A DNA stretch of 64,000 nt from Siphonodentalium dalli (GCA_032622095.1 CP136065.1:112013195-112077194); one strand, 5' to 3'; numbered from the stretch's first letter, positions 11,501 to 26,500 are shown. The notes: generated by a model from the letters alone, not told the origin. Numbers and translations are program-made.

Positions 11501-14500
11501 TGATGAAGAAGGAAAGTAAACTAGAGGTCACCCCAAAGATCCATATGAAGTTTGGCTATGATCGGATGAGGGATGTGGTCTATAGGGCACCCCAGAGGAT
11601 TTAATCAAATTTAGTAAATTCCAAGATGGCTGCTGGCAGGCATGTTTTTCAACAAATTTCAGTCAAAATAGGAGGCTCCCATCTAGTGGTCACCCCAAAG
11701 ATCAATATGAAGTTTGGAGTCGGTGATCATCAGTTGAGGGATGTGGTCAGTAGGGTGTGCCAAAGGATTTAGTCTTGAAAAGATTAAAATCCAAGATGGC
11801 TGCCGGCGGCAATGTTCTTCAACAAATTGTTTTCAAATTTGATAGCTCCCATCTAGAGGTGATTCTAAACATGCCTGTAAATTTCCAAATCAATTCTCCA
11901 ATAAATGCGGGCTGCGGGGTGTGCCGACGGATTCAAATTTGAAATCCAAGATGGCTGCTGGTGGCCATGTTTTTCAACAAATTTCGGTCAAAATAGGAGG
12001 CTCCCATCTAGAGGTCACCCCGAAAATCCTTTTGAAATTTGGTGATGATTGGATGAGGGATGTGGTCTGTAGGGTGTGCCAAAGTATTTAGTCATACAAA
12101 GATTAATTCCAATCTTGGCCCCTGGCACCATGTTTTTCTATGAATTTCGGCAAAAAAGGACGCTCCCATCTAGAGGTAACCCCAACATTCCATATGAAGT
12201 TTGGTGATGATCGGATGAGGGATGTGGTATGTAGGGTATGCCAAAGGATTTAGTCATGTAAAGAGTAAATTCCAAGATGGCTGCCAGTGGCTATGTTTTT
12301 CATTGAATATCGTTCAAATTTGAAATTTTCAAGATGGCTGCTGGTGGCCATATTTTTCATCGAAATTTGGAAAAATTTGATGGCTCCCATCTATAGGTCA
12401 CCCTGAAGCTACATATGAAGTTTGGTGAATATTGGATGAGGGATGCGGTCTGTAGGATGTGCTGAAGGAAATGTTAACGCATGGATGACAGACATCAACC
12501 CATGGCAATAGCTCAAACTTAACAATGTAAAGTTGAGCTAAAAAGGATTAATCAATATACTAGAGACCATCCGTACAACATTAATGCAGTCCATGCGAGA
12601 TACAAACCTTGGGCAGTTGTGGATGCTCCTGTTGTACTCTCTTGACTCTGTAATTTTGCCGAGGCAATGGCCTGTTGTAGGAGGAATTGTGCTGGTATGA
12701 GCCCAGTCTGACCTGCAGTTATGAGCTTAGCACCTGTTTGACCCTGACCTGCTGCAAGAAGGTTTAAATATGAGTTGAGGAGTTTTGTATATGTTTAATG
12801 CTTCTACTGTATATATAGGGCCGAGAAGAAATTTTTCCCATCCATTTGATTCCATGCACCCAATGAGTATATGTATCAGATTTATGGAGGCACCGGCAAA
12901 GTGTGAGTGTTCATTGATTTAATATGCATGAACAAATTATAATAATAATTAATACAAAACAGTCAATGACTGTGGAGTCGCTCACCTGACTGCAAAGACT
13001 GAGAAGACCGGAACTCTGAAGACTACAAGTCAGTACTTGTCAAAATGACTAGAGACAAGTAGTTCTAAACAGGGACATAGCTGGAGGATCTTCGTTGAGC
13101 AGAGGCCTTCACCTTGAAATTTCTAATTGGACACCACTGACAAATCTCCAACCCCCAACCAGACCACATTCCTGAGTTCACAAAATTACTTTTGCACATC
13201 CCTCTTAGGTTGGAATATTGCAACTGGTACATCAAGCTCTCCAAATTTTGGAAATTTCCACCCTGATATCACCCCATAAGTTAAAATTTGTGGCCAACCT
13301 GACATCCCCATAAAGTTAAAATGTTTGGGTAACCCTCCCCCCCCCCACATAAAGTTAAAAATGTGGTCATTTCGAATTTCGGTCCAACAGTTTAACAGGA
13401 AGTAGGAAAATATTGACTTGGTCTAGAAACATACTGGTTGGAAAATCAAACTATGAGAACAATTCTAACCTATGCTTTGTGTGAAAATCAAATTTACAAC
13501 TAGTGTTGTATCAGGCAAGAACTTTACAACTGTTGAAAATTTTGACCTCAATGACCCCCTACACTCCCTCCCATTGTCACCATATATACCCCAACCATCC
13601 CAACCTGTCAGCTTAGAAATCATTAGTAATCTATATATTAATATACCAGTACTAAACTTGAATTCAACAGCATAGATACAGGTAGGGTGGATGAGCAAGA
13701 GTTAAATCCCTTATCTCTGCCCTATTCTGCCCCTATTTGAACCAATGTAAATCTCAATTTATGAGATCCATACATCTAGTAATTTCAAATGGTATATATT
13801 TAAAGACATATTATGTACTTATTCGGGTGCGTGAAACTAGTAAGTTAGTATTCAGGCACTATGTCGACTGGAGGAATATAGCATTCTAGTAACATCGCGG
13901 AAAATTTCAAACAAATTGACCTTACCACTCCATAGAAAACAACTATCTACGATAAGCTAACAAAAACGATTTTGCCATAGAGAGTCACTGTATTTAATTA
14001 ATATATAAGAATGACGGTGTTTGTTGTCAATTTGGATATAATATTTGTAAACATTACTACTTTGAGCAAGATTATTCTCCATTTCTATATGATCACCCTA
14101 CCAGAGTGCTTCATATCACTTTAAGAGTTGAAGTAAATTCATTTTCTTCAAAAGTAGTTACAAAATTTAGGGAAGGGTTCACATGCTGGCACCACTGATA
14201 CTTTTTCCTTGACATTATCAGCATAATAGATCTACACATAATAGATAACGAGGTAACAGCCTTATATACATAATATTGTAACACCTGTTACATCTACAAC
14301 TAATACTTTATCAAAAATAGGACCACAGGAATCCATATATCAGTACCCAACTTGAATTCAAAAGCTCAATTAATTTGTCTTGAAAAGGGGTTAAAGTATT
14401 TGGGGTGGGTGGGGGTAGTTTTAAAAATCATAGCTCTGCCCCTATGCACATCATACACAGAGCTCTCACTATCATATCCAATGGTTTAGTGATTTCAAAG

Positions 14501-17500
14501 GACAGGTTTAGGAGTTGGAAGTGACAGGAAGTCAATTCTTTGAAAGCTAAAGTGTTAAATCCCTATCTCAGCCACTTTTGACTAGCCAGATATTCAAATC
14601 AATCTATATAATAATTGATATGGTTTATACAGGCACCATCTCACACACTCAAGAGAAAATTTAATTTGTTTACAAGCCGGCTAAGAAAACATGGGATTCT
14701 ACCTCAAATCTAAATTAAACATTAATGACCCCACACTCTCCCCATTTATTTGTTTATCAAACATGTCAGTTAAGATTTGATAAATAAGGCATGCTTTATA
14801 ATATTGACAATAGCTATACAGTGCAGTGCAGTACAAGTGTTTCATAACAGGTGTGTTATGTTTTCATAATTTTTTTTTTTTTTTAAATTGAGTAAGGAGT
14901 TAAATCTAAATTAAATTAAATTTTTTTTTTTTTTTAAACAAGACAGTCAATGACTGTGGAGACGTTCACCCGACTGTAAAGACTGAGAAGACTGGGACTC
15001 GGAAGACCATAAGAGTTAGTACATGTCAAATTCACTTAAAAACAAGTAGTCCTAAAGAGGGACGTAGCCTAGAGGGTCTCAATTGAGCAGTGGGGTGTCC
15101 ACCTTGAAATATGGTCCAGATCCCCCCACCCTTTGCACATGTTGGAATTTTACAACCTCAAGCTTTACTAACTGTGGCAAAGTTACAACCTGACATGCCC
15201 GCTTTTTTAATGATGGATCCCATTCAAACAAATTTTGATCCCAACTCTCCATAGGCCATATACACCAAATGCCATTTCTTGATTGGTCGAACCCATTTTA
15301 ACATATCTGTAACCCAGTCCCAAGTAACACAAGGACCCTCCATACTAGTTACTACATATAAGCTAAATAGGACTATTGGCTATAAGCTGAATAGGCCTGA
15401 TGGTTCTTGATAGGAAGACATTTTAAGAATTACAATGGATGGACAAGTTATGTCCCTGGCTCCGCCCTTATTTGCCAAGGTGACCTCATTTTAACACATC
15501 TGTATCCCTGTCACCGAAGGACCTCACATACCAATTATAAGCTAAATAGCCCCGATGATTCTTGAGAAGATGTTTTAAGAATTACTATGGATGGAAAGAG
15601 TTAGGTCCCTAACTATGCCACTATTTTGACCATGTGACCCCCATTTGAACAGAACTGAATCCCAGCCACATAGGGACCATCCACACAAAATATATATATA
15701 TATTTTTTTCAAATCAAATTATTTTTTTTTTTTTTGTTAAATTGAACAAGGAGTTCAATCTAAAAAAACCCAGTCAACCAAGGCCCCTCCATACCAAATA
15801 TAAGCTAAATTGGCCCAATGGTTATTGAGAAGAAGTCGTTACTATGGAATTACTATGGAGGAATAGAGTTATGGCCCTGGTTTCGCAACTAATTGTCCTG
15901 GTGACCTCATTTGAACAAATCTGAATGTGAGTCACCTAGGGAACATCCACACCAAATATGAACCCATTAGGTCTTATGGTACTGGAGAAGAAGACGATTC
16001 TTGATGGACGGGTGGACGGACGGATGGGTGGACGGACGGACAAGGAGTGATGACTATAGCTCCACCGAAGACTTCGTCTCAGGTGAGATAAAAATGGCCA
16101 TGTGTCGATTGAAATGGCACATTAATGAGATGTCCCAATTTTCAACCATGTCAGGGTTCGACCCCACACTCAGGGTTCACCCTGTTGGGTGCCATTTGTG
16201 AAATTTTCACAAAACAAGACAGTCAATGACTGTGGGGTCGCTCACCAGACTGCAAAGACTGATAAGACTGGGACTCTGGAGACCACAACAGTCAGAACTT
16301 TTCATAATCACTTTAAAAGAAGTAGATCTAAACAGGATATGTGGCTAGAGAGAATTCACGTACGTAGATTGGTGAAAATCCACCTTGAAATTACAAACTG
16401 TACACTACTGATCAACAAGTCCCCTCCCGACCGGGCTCCAGACCCCCCAAGTCTTAGACTGGAATTTCACAACCGACACCTCAAACTTTCTCAATTTTTT
16501 GAAATTTCCAAACTCAACTTTTTTATAAAACCATTTAGACATGTTTGAAGCCCAATTATCTATGGACCCAAAAACCATACATGTATGTCAGATTAATCAG
16601 TCAGGTGGTTCCAAGGTAGATGTTTTAATGCATTTGGTATTTCAATATTTTATTAGACACAAAAGTGTTAACTCCCCATAGCCCCGCCATTTATTGACAG
16701 GTTGACCTCATTTTTAAAAATCTGAATGCGAGTCACTAAAGGATCTTCCATACTATATGTAAGCTAAATAGTCCAACCTCTCTTGAGAAGACATTTTAAG
16801 AATTACTATAGAGACATAGTTATGTCCCTGGTCCCACCCTATTTAACCAGGTGACCCCGTCTGAATAAATTTGAATCCCAGACACCAAAGAACCCTTCAT
16901 ACTAAATATCAGTAAAATAGACCTGATGGTCCTTGTGAAGGAAGCATATTAAGAGGGAAACTGTCCTTCACTTGGCCCCTATTTGACCAGGTGACCCCAT
17001 TTAAAAAAAAAATCTTTGCAGTCAAACAAGAACATTCCATGCTAAACAAGCCAACTATTTCTTGCAAACATATTTTAAGAATTACTATATTTAATTTTAT
17101 GTCTCTGGCTCTGCCCTTATTTGACTTTGTGATCCCATTTTCACAAATCTGCCACCCAAGGTAATTTCATACCAAATATAAGCAAAACAGGCCATTTGGT
17201 TCTTGCATAGAAGACATATCATGAATTACTATGGAGAGGAAGAGTAATGTAGCTGGCCTTGCTACTTGACCTGGTGACCCTGATTGAACAAATCTGAATC
17301 CCAATCACCAAAGCAGCCTCAATATTAAATATGAGCTAAATAGAGCTGGTGGTTCTTTCAAAGGACACTTTTCAAGTTTGCCAAATATGTTCTAGTGAGG
17401 TGGTGGATGTGGGAGTGTTAAATGTCCTGTTGAAAGATTTGAACAATACATATGATAGATTGTTGTTGTAATTGGGAATAAATTACCTCTAGCAGATCTC

Positions 17501-20500
17501 CAGGGAATGTTTATACAGTTAGAACCGAAGTAAATGCTTCTTATTAATGATTCTCTGCCAAGAATTTGAGTAAATATTATTTTTGGGACCAGGGTGGCAG
17601 AAGCAGTAAACTTGAGTGAAGGGCCAGGGGGCACAACCTTCAAAAATGTAATGGCATTAGTTTTTCAATTTTCAAAAAATGTTAAACAATATATATATAT
17701 ATAGAGTAATCAATTGGTTTCGATGATTAGTGACATAATTCACGAGGGGAGCAGGGCCTGGTAAAACCCGAGTGAGCGGAGCGAACGAGGCTTTTACCAA
17801 TAGGACCGGCTACCCGAGTGAATTATGTCACGTAATCATCGAAACCAATTGATTATTCTGTTTATTACACACTTTCAACCACTAAAAGTTGCTAATTCTA
17901 AAGAGAAGATGTGACAAAATAAGCCCAGATCAGCTGATTCTCCCATTTTGAACCCCAACGTACAGTTGCGCGTGCAGTTACATGGATGGACACATAATTT
18001 AAATAATTGTGACGTAACGATACCGATTGACCTCATAATTTGATCATATGCGATTCATTTTTTAAAGTTTCAGAAATTTTCTGTAAAAATTGTGTTTATT
18101 CTGACCAAACAAGCATGGCACTTGGAACGGGATATTGTGAAGATTCTGATGGTGTGTGTAAATAATGTTGGTTCATACAGGAAATGTTTGGAAATCGTGC
18201 TAAAAGTAGAAAGTTAATTTTCGAAGTGACGATATTTTAATCATCGATGTAAACAAACTCTCGAAGAGCAACACGTGGAAATTCAGCTCGGAACTGGATA
18301 AATTTATTGTTCACATGGAATTGTTCATAGTTCATTTGACTGGAATATACATGACATCGTCCGAATCATCGGAGTCGATAATAGGTAAGATTCTTCTTCA
18401 TTTTACCAGTTTATTAACTGCTTCTGCATCATCGTTAGCAGTTCGTTTCTGTTCAACTTCAACCATGTTTGAGCCGCAGAAAGTGAAAATAGTTCCGGCT
18501 TAGAGCGGAACTGTCCAAAATCGTGTGCTCTCACCGGTGACGTAATTCACAGGTGTGACATTATCACTTTTAACTCACCAAGAAATCCTTATAAATCACG
18601 TCTAAGTGTGTAATAAAAAATAAATACTCATTCTTTGAGATGAAAATTGTTGGACTAGAGTGTCTGGCTAAAATGATGAAATTTCAAATTTGTGTACAAA
18701 TTATAATTTGTGACTAGAATCACATCCATAATATAGAGGTAGTCCTGATTGGGAATATTAATGTCAAGAAATATGTAATACTAGTAGATCATTGACATAG
18801 TGTATGAACTTTGGCTTATTTAGTTCTCAATTTCTTGACATTTCTTTTCCCTCTCACGACTACCTCTTTGCCAGAATCCTTGCATGGTATACATATTGGT
18901 CTCACAACTGTATACTGAGATTGAAATTTCTGAATATCATCATCCATAGCAAACTGATTGGATTTTGCAATCCCACAATGAATTTTTGGAACATTTCTGG
19001 TATGGCGATACTTCTGGCCAGCAGTTTGTCATGGTGTGGTGTCATCCACCACAATACATCTGAAATTGTCCTGACCACCAGCTTTCCAACAGACTGAACA
19101 CTGTCATTTGTGAATGAGAACTTTTTCTCAATAAATAGTTCCACTATCATGACTATGTCATTGTACATTTGAAAATCTGCTCTACCTTTAGATTAGGCTA
19201 ATTTGGGGACATTTTGGGGGACAGAGGTGATAGGTTTGAGTGAGGGGGGGGGACCCCTTGTGACTATTGGGGGTATGGGGGTTTCCCCGGGGAGAATTTT
19301 TTTTAAAGTAAACCTAAAATGGGGGCTGTCTGGTTGTTCTGAAGCATATGAAAGGTGAAAGAAATGAACCAATGGCCCCCATATCATTTCCTGGCAACTT
19401 GGGCTTATATCAGCATTCAGCAAGTTATGTTACTTGTACATGTACCCTTATATTTTCAAGTTTTGTAGGTCACAATTTATTGAATATTGGGAATATTGGA
19501 TCATTTGACATCAACAAAGCCATTTTATAGATGTATGGTGCTTGAAAGTTCACCAAGCAGTTCACCAACACACTGATCATGGGTATTTCCAATTAAAATT
19601 TAATTTAATCTAACTACATGTATATGTGAACCTGAAAAAAAGTTAGAAAGTTGATTTGTTGTGGTCAAATGAAGCAATATACACACACAAACAGGTCATA
19701 AAAATGGTGATTTTGCGGTGACATTTTGTCAAATGTGCCCTCTAATTTGGGGACATTTCTATAATTTGGGGACATCGGTAAACGCTGTGAGTTGTGGGGA
19801 ATATTAAGGCCTGCTTTAGAAGATGTAATTTTTTCTGGATAAACAGCAGTCTTTCTCCTAGACATAAGTACACTGAATGCATTTTTCCCCCGACAGTAAT
19901 AGGTTCTTGTTCGATTGTCACTTTTGCTACATGCAGCAATATGTACTTTGACCCAAAACTGTGAATCACGCTCAGTGGTGTGTCTGGTTCAATGTCGTGA
20001 CCGCGATCTGTTGATGAACATTTCGCTATTATTTTCTCTACTTTGAATGTATCGTCTATTTTATTGAACGTATTAAATTGACATTTTATTTGATAAGTTA
20101 TATAGCATCAGTCATTGTATTATGATTTCAGTGTTGTGAATAACCTGTAGACTGAAATATTCGCATTTAGAAGCCTCTCCCGGCAGCGAAACGCCGGCCA
20201 TCGTTTTTTTTTTTGCATTTTGGGAAAAAAAGTTGTCGGCGGGTTCGTAAAACAAGCTATAAAATTGGTAACGCCTTAAAGAGATAAATCTAAAAAAAAA
20301 AAATTGGAGTTATGTCCCTGGCCCCGCCCACATTTGACCCATTGGTCTGACTTTAACAAATCTGAACCCCAGTCACCCAAGGATCCTTCATACCAAATAT
20401 GAACCCATTTGGCATAATGGTATTTGAGAAGAAGTCATTTTAAGAATTACTATGGAGGGAAAGAGTTATGGCCCTGGCTTAGCAACTATTTCACCAAGTG

Positions 20501-23500
20501 AACGCATTTGAACAAATCAGAATGTGAGTCACCTAGGGAACATCCACACCAAATATGAAACCATTTGGTCTTATCGTACTGAAGATGTTTAAAAGAATTA
20601 CTATGGTGGGAAAGAGTTATGGCTCATGCTTCGCAACTATTTGACCCAGTGACCTCATTTGAACAAATCTGAATGAGAGTCACCTAGGGAACATCCACAC
20701 CAAATATGAACCCATTCAGTCTTATGGTTCCAGAGGAGAAGATGTTTTAAGAATTGTTGACGGACGGATGGACGGACGAGAAGTGATGACTATAGCTCCA
20801 ATGGAGACTTCGTCTCAGGTGAGCTAAAAATGAGAATGGCACAAATTATTTTGCCCTTGGCACAAATAATTGGTACACATGTTTTCTCTCTAGCGACAAC
20901 CTAATGCGACCATATTGAATTGAATGGCCTCCCTTGTGCGACATGAATTAGAACATACAGGTAAATTAGCAGTATAATTAATTCAAAACGTATGTCAGAG
21001 CTATATCTATGCATTTATTGATTGCAGTGAATAAGGCTATATATGTGGCAATCACATTGTGAAATCAGTCATGTCGTGAAATGTCTAAAATTAACATCTG
21101 AATGCTAAAATATCACTATGAAATAGTGCAATAAATGTCTTTAACCCTTTGAGTGCCAGGTCCGATTTTTGTATCAACCCATATACCCTGTGCCAATGCA
21201 TTCTCTTATATAGGTCGCCTCACATATATAAGAGAATGCATTGGCCTAACAATTTTTTTTTTTTACTATTTTTTACAATTTTAATAATTTATTCTTATAT
21301 TCTTTAACAGACTTATTTTGTAGGTTTAGGGCTCGGCCCCTGGCACTCAAAGGGTTAAATGAGGTTAGTCTACTAACCAGGTCGAAATGCAACTCCACCA
21401 GTCGCCAGTTGAGTCACAACAATATTTCCCTGGGATACATTCACCGGCTTCTGTTGACTAACCAGTTGTATTGTCGGTTGTTGTAATGCTGTCTGTGTTA
21501 CAATTGGTTGAGAAATTGCTTTGTTAATTGAATCTGAATTGCTGCCTAAGTGTGAATTGTTTGCTGGGTCCTCCCCTGTTCCACCTTTGAAAACATATAC
21601 AAAGTGTATAAACAATATTTATGGCTTGACAAGAAAATACACCATCATGATTAATTCAAACATGGTTACAATAACTAATTAAGCTTTTATTGAGTTATTT
21701 CCTCAGAAAAGCAAGGTGGAGGAAGTGCTGGAGAAGCATGTGGCCGAGAAGAAATATTAAGGATATATGAATAAGATATATCAAATGTAAGCTGGCTATG
21801 CTGTACAAGAGAAAGTAGTGGATGATACAGAGTGATGACAATGCTAATATTTTGTTAATGCTGAATTTTATGTAGGTTGTATGATTGAAGGAAATTCTTT
21901 AAATGAACTAGGTTTGGATAATATTCTTATGCCCACATGGTCTTTTCATTATAAAATGAATGCATTATCAATAACAAGCCATGTTCTTAACCACCTTAAG
22001 TGGGGACAATAACATTTTGCAGATGATGAGAGCTGACATCATAAAACCCATTAGTGTCATAGCGCTCCATGCCTCAGTTTATGAGTACAACGGACTGAGT
22101 ATGACCTACCATACTCTACTCAACTAAGTTAACTGAAATCCAAGACATGAAGTTTCTAAGTAAAAAAAATGTCAATAACTCCCTGATAACTCTGCATAAA
22201 ATATCAAACCAATTCCAAAGTTAGAACAGCTGAATTTGTCATTATCAAATGTGCAAAAAGACACCCAGGATCTCGTAAATGTGCAAAAAGACAAGCAAGG
22301 ATCTCCCAAATGTGCAGTAAATCACCCAGCATTTCAAAGTCTCATGAACAAAATCTACTTTAAATTAGTCGCATATTTATTATTATCACAATAATTATTT
22401 TTTTTGTGATTTTTGAGCGACATTTCAAAGGAATCTGAATGGGTATTCCACCTGTGTTTAGTTTGACTGTCGCAGACAAATGAGACTTATGCTGGGTGAC
22501 TTTATGCACATTTAGGAGATCCTGGATGTCTTTTTGCATATTTTTGCACATATCCTGAGTGTCTTTATGTATGATACCAGGTGACATTGACAATTCAGTG
22601 TTAGAACAGTATGTATTTTGAGCCAATGCAGTCGCATAACAAGTTTGGTAATGGATGACCAAGAAACACTTAAACTGGAGTTTAGCAGACAGTTTCAATC
22701 AAAGGGGAGAAACTCTATAAAAAATTGACAAACCCTGTTTCATGTGGATATCCTTCCCATGTCAAAATTAATTTGCTTCTTCTGTTCTGTATGTTTAATA
22801 TGGCTTCAATATGTTTACAGGTGGCATGAAGTTAAATCTGTTCTATTTGTAATAGATTTGGAGAACTCACAGTGTTAGCCTAAATAGACATGATTGATCA
22901 ATTTATGATAACTTTAAACTTAGGTCTCAGTCAAGATGAATTCAAACATGCTTACAATAACTAATTAAGCTTTTATTGAGTTATTTCTTCAGAAAAGCAA
23001 GGCAGAGGAAGTGCTGGAGAAGCATGTGGCCGAGAAGATATATTAAGGATATATGAATATGATATATCAAATGAAAACTGGCTATGTTGTACAAGAGAAA
23101 GTAGTGGATTGTACAGAGTGATGACCAAGCTAATATTTTTTAATGCTGCATTTTATGTAGATTGTATGATTGAAGGAAATTCTTTAAATGAACTAGGTTT
23201 GGATAACATTTTTATGCCCACATGGTTTTTTGATGAAGGCTTTGGCTGATTGAGCCAGATTTATAAAATGAATGCATTATCAATAACAAGCCATGTTCTA
23301 AGCCACCTTTAGCGGGCACAAAAACATTTTGCAGATGATAGCTGACATCATAAAACCCATTATTGACATAGCGCTCCATACCTCAGTTTACAAGTACAAT
23401 GTACTGAGTATGACCTACCGTACTCTACTTAACTAAAGTTAACTGAAATTCAAGACATCAAGTTTCTTAGTTTAAAAAAATGTTATTAACTCCCTGATAA

Positions 23501-26500
23501 CTCTGCAAAAATATCAAACCAATTCCCCAGTTAGAACAGCTGAATTTGTCATTATCGCATGGCTTCGTGCAAAAAGACACCCAGGATCTCCTAAATGTGC
23601 AAAAAAACACCCAGGATCTCCTAAACATGCAAAAATACAATTAAGGATCACCCAGCATTTCAAAGTCATATACAAAATCTACTTTAATAATTTTTTTGTG
23701 ATTTTTGAGTTACATTTCAAAGGAATCTGAATGGGTATTCCACCTGCGTTGAGTTTGACTGTCACAGACAAATGAGACTTATGATGGGTGACTTTTTTCA
23801 CATTTGGGAGATCCTGGATGTTTTTTTGCACATTTGAAATATCCTGAGTGTCTTTTTGTGCGATACCAGGTGACAATGACCAATTCAGTGTTTGATCAGT
23901 ATGTATTTTGAGCCAATTCAGTCACATAACAAGTTTGGTGATAACCAAGAAACACTTAAACTGGAGTTAGCAGACAGTTTTCAATCAAAGGGAAGAAACT
24001 CTACAAAAAAAATACAAAACCTGTTTCATGTGGATATCCTTCCCATGTCAAAATTAAGTTGCTTCTTCTGTGTTGTATGTTTAATATGGCTTCAATATGT
24101 TTACCAGGTAGCATGAAGTTAAATCTGTTCTATTTGTAATAGACTTTGAGAACTCAGTGTTAGCCTAATTACCACTGATATGATTGATCGATTTGTGATA
24201 ACTTTAAAAACATAGGTCTCAGTTCTTGTGATAGAAGGAAACAACAGAGTAAATGCATCGCATGTGGTGGGTGTTATGTGGAAGCACCAACAATTTTATG
24301 TTTCTTCTGGTTCGGTTTCAGACACACATAACACACGCCATCTGGAATGGCTTTAAGTTGCAGTGTATATTGCATAAAAAAAAAATAATAATTGACGTGA
24401 TATGAAGCACTCTGAAGGTGTGTTCGATGGGAATAGAGCATGAAGGAGAGTAAAGCAGTAATAAATGTTTAATAATAATACATTTAATATTCAATTTCTC
24501 AGCACACAATATAATTTTTACATATATTTTGTAACTATATTCAGCATCTCTCATTGGCAGAATCTTTGCCATTTGCTTATCAAGAACAAATTTGCCCCGA
24601 ATTAAGAAGCAAATATTTACAATTGTGTGTAGTTCAGAGGTTGTGTTTTCTAAATAGATACGTTTGGTGTGGATGGAATATTCAGTATTTTAAATATTAG
24701 TTGAGTGCTATATTCTTTCAGTAGACAAGGTCTCTAGGTACTCACTTATCAATCCGATTCAATGAAATAAGTAGATTATATGTCTTGAAACACATTATAA
24801 ACACATTATAAACTTACCAGTAGTGGCAGTTGTATGGACCTTGGCTTGAGTTACATTCACTAGGTTTGCAGCTGCTGCCTGAGGCAAGAGGCTGATTGTG
24901 GAGAAAGTACCCTGAGATGTCTGTATCACACCCATAGATGGCTGACCTTTTCCTAGCTGGATTAGACCTTTAGCCTGCTGCAGTGGTTTACAAGAAAGCT
25001 GCATAGGTTTACCAGCAACAACTGGTTGAACAACATTCCCACCAAGAGCACCTGTTAATAATATCACACGGGTTAATGAGTTTGATCACATGGGTTAATG
25101 AGTTTGATACCTGTTAATAATATCACACAGGTTAATGAGTTTGATTCATTTATTCTGCACTGACAGCATAATGAACTTCATCAATAAGAGACTGTACAAG
25201 GTCGAAGATAATTTCTCATAGATGACATTCAATTATGAATATTATCACCTGTATTCGGTATAATAAAATTGTTCATGTTTCGCTATATGCGACACATCAT
25301 TGACCTCTGATCTCAAAATTTAAATATAACCAATGATGAAGCTGTGTTTGTAATTGTCATCGGCTTTTTAAAGAGACTGGATGCTGCTTTGCAATGAGCT
25401 GTTATGTCACAACCAATGAAATGGCACATGGTCTGAGACATTATCGATGGAATGAAGGGAATTCAATCAATACAGAAATGGAAATCATACAGAATTCTAG
25501 ATGTAAATCTGCCAAGATTATTATTGTTTTTTTTTTTAAAGAGACTGGGTTGCAGGAATATCCCGATTGTGGCAGCTTTAACCTTTAGATTACTCATTGT
25601 AATTATAATTTGAATATTAGTTGATAAAACAAGCATTCTGATTGGTTGAGAGCTGCTAACTTAACTTTTCGATTCACAAGCATCGCCTGTTCAACCGGAA
25701 AGTTGCTTACTGTAGCTACGGTTATGGAAGTTGCTTAGGCACTGTTCAGAGATTAGATCACAAAAAAATATATACCTCACTTTGTAGCATGTAATTCCTA
25801 TAAAAATGTGCATTTTTTTTTATTTCTTGGTGGATTGAATTACAATGGAGATAAATCTACCATTTCATTGGATATTCAGGAATTTGACCATGAAAATAGA
25901 ATCGTCCGATCTTCTTTGGAAAGGAATATTCATATACTATAAGCAGACGGCTAGACAGAGAAAAAAAATTCATTTGTTGCTATATTTAGACATATTATTG
26001 TACTTGCTCATGTGTGTAAAACTGATAAGTTGGTATGCAAGTGCTATGCCAAGTGGAGGATTGTAGCATTCTATTAATTTCGCCGAAAATCTCAAGCAAA
26101 TCGACCACACCACTCAATAGAAAACATCGCGTGAACTACTTCGCATCTATTGATAAACTAAACAAGACAGTCAATGACTGTAGGTCGCTCACCAGACTGT
26201 AAAGACTGAAAAGACTGGGACTCTGAAGACTACAAGAGTCAGTATGTGACAATATCACTTTAAGACAAGTAGTTCTAAACATGGACATAGCTGGAGGTTC
26301 TCCGTTGAGCAGGGCTCTTTAACTTGAAATTTCTAATTGCACACCACTGACAAATCTCCAACCTCTTACCTTTTAAAGAAGACAACCATACCACAGTACT
26401 AAGTTCACAAAAATCATTTTGCACACCCCTCTTAGGTTGAATTTTACAACTGGTACCAGTACTTCAAGCTCTCTCTCAAACGTTTGAAAATTACTAACCC

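Larger units (their letters stand above)
5596..12607 (-). other. NFRKB intron (terminal intron, 7.0 kb)
   Basis: Bounded by donor GTTTGT (12602-12607) and acceptor CCAG (5596-5599). Apart from the repeats listed separately, 6230-6900 carries degenerate forms of the core unit seen at 7600-7860; 8036-8410, 9170-10185 and 10450-10655 show no feature I recognise. Confidence 0.8.
12752..21377 (-). other. NFRKB intron (8.6 kb) between exons 13 and 14
   Basis: Almost filled by pearl-like elements and foldbacks listed separately. 18620-20295 contains short plus- and minus-strand frames of 75-97 codons without any motif I recognise and a G-rich patch (19200-19330); 20830-21140 shows nothing. Confidence 0.8.

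Noticed and set aside
16189-16548. 119-codon plus frame
   Set aside because: Translation of the pearl-like left end, which recurs at several other sites with stops.
18804-19168. Overlapping plus and minus frames of 97 and 88 codons
   Set aside because: No recognisable motif on either strand and both cannot be coding; perhaps decayed repeat sequence, but I cannot support it.
22360-23876. Two similar minus-strand frames suggesting a gene pair
   Set aside because: They are the two copies of the intron tandem duplication; the shared protein arises from a 30-bp repeated motif.
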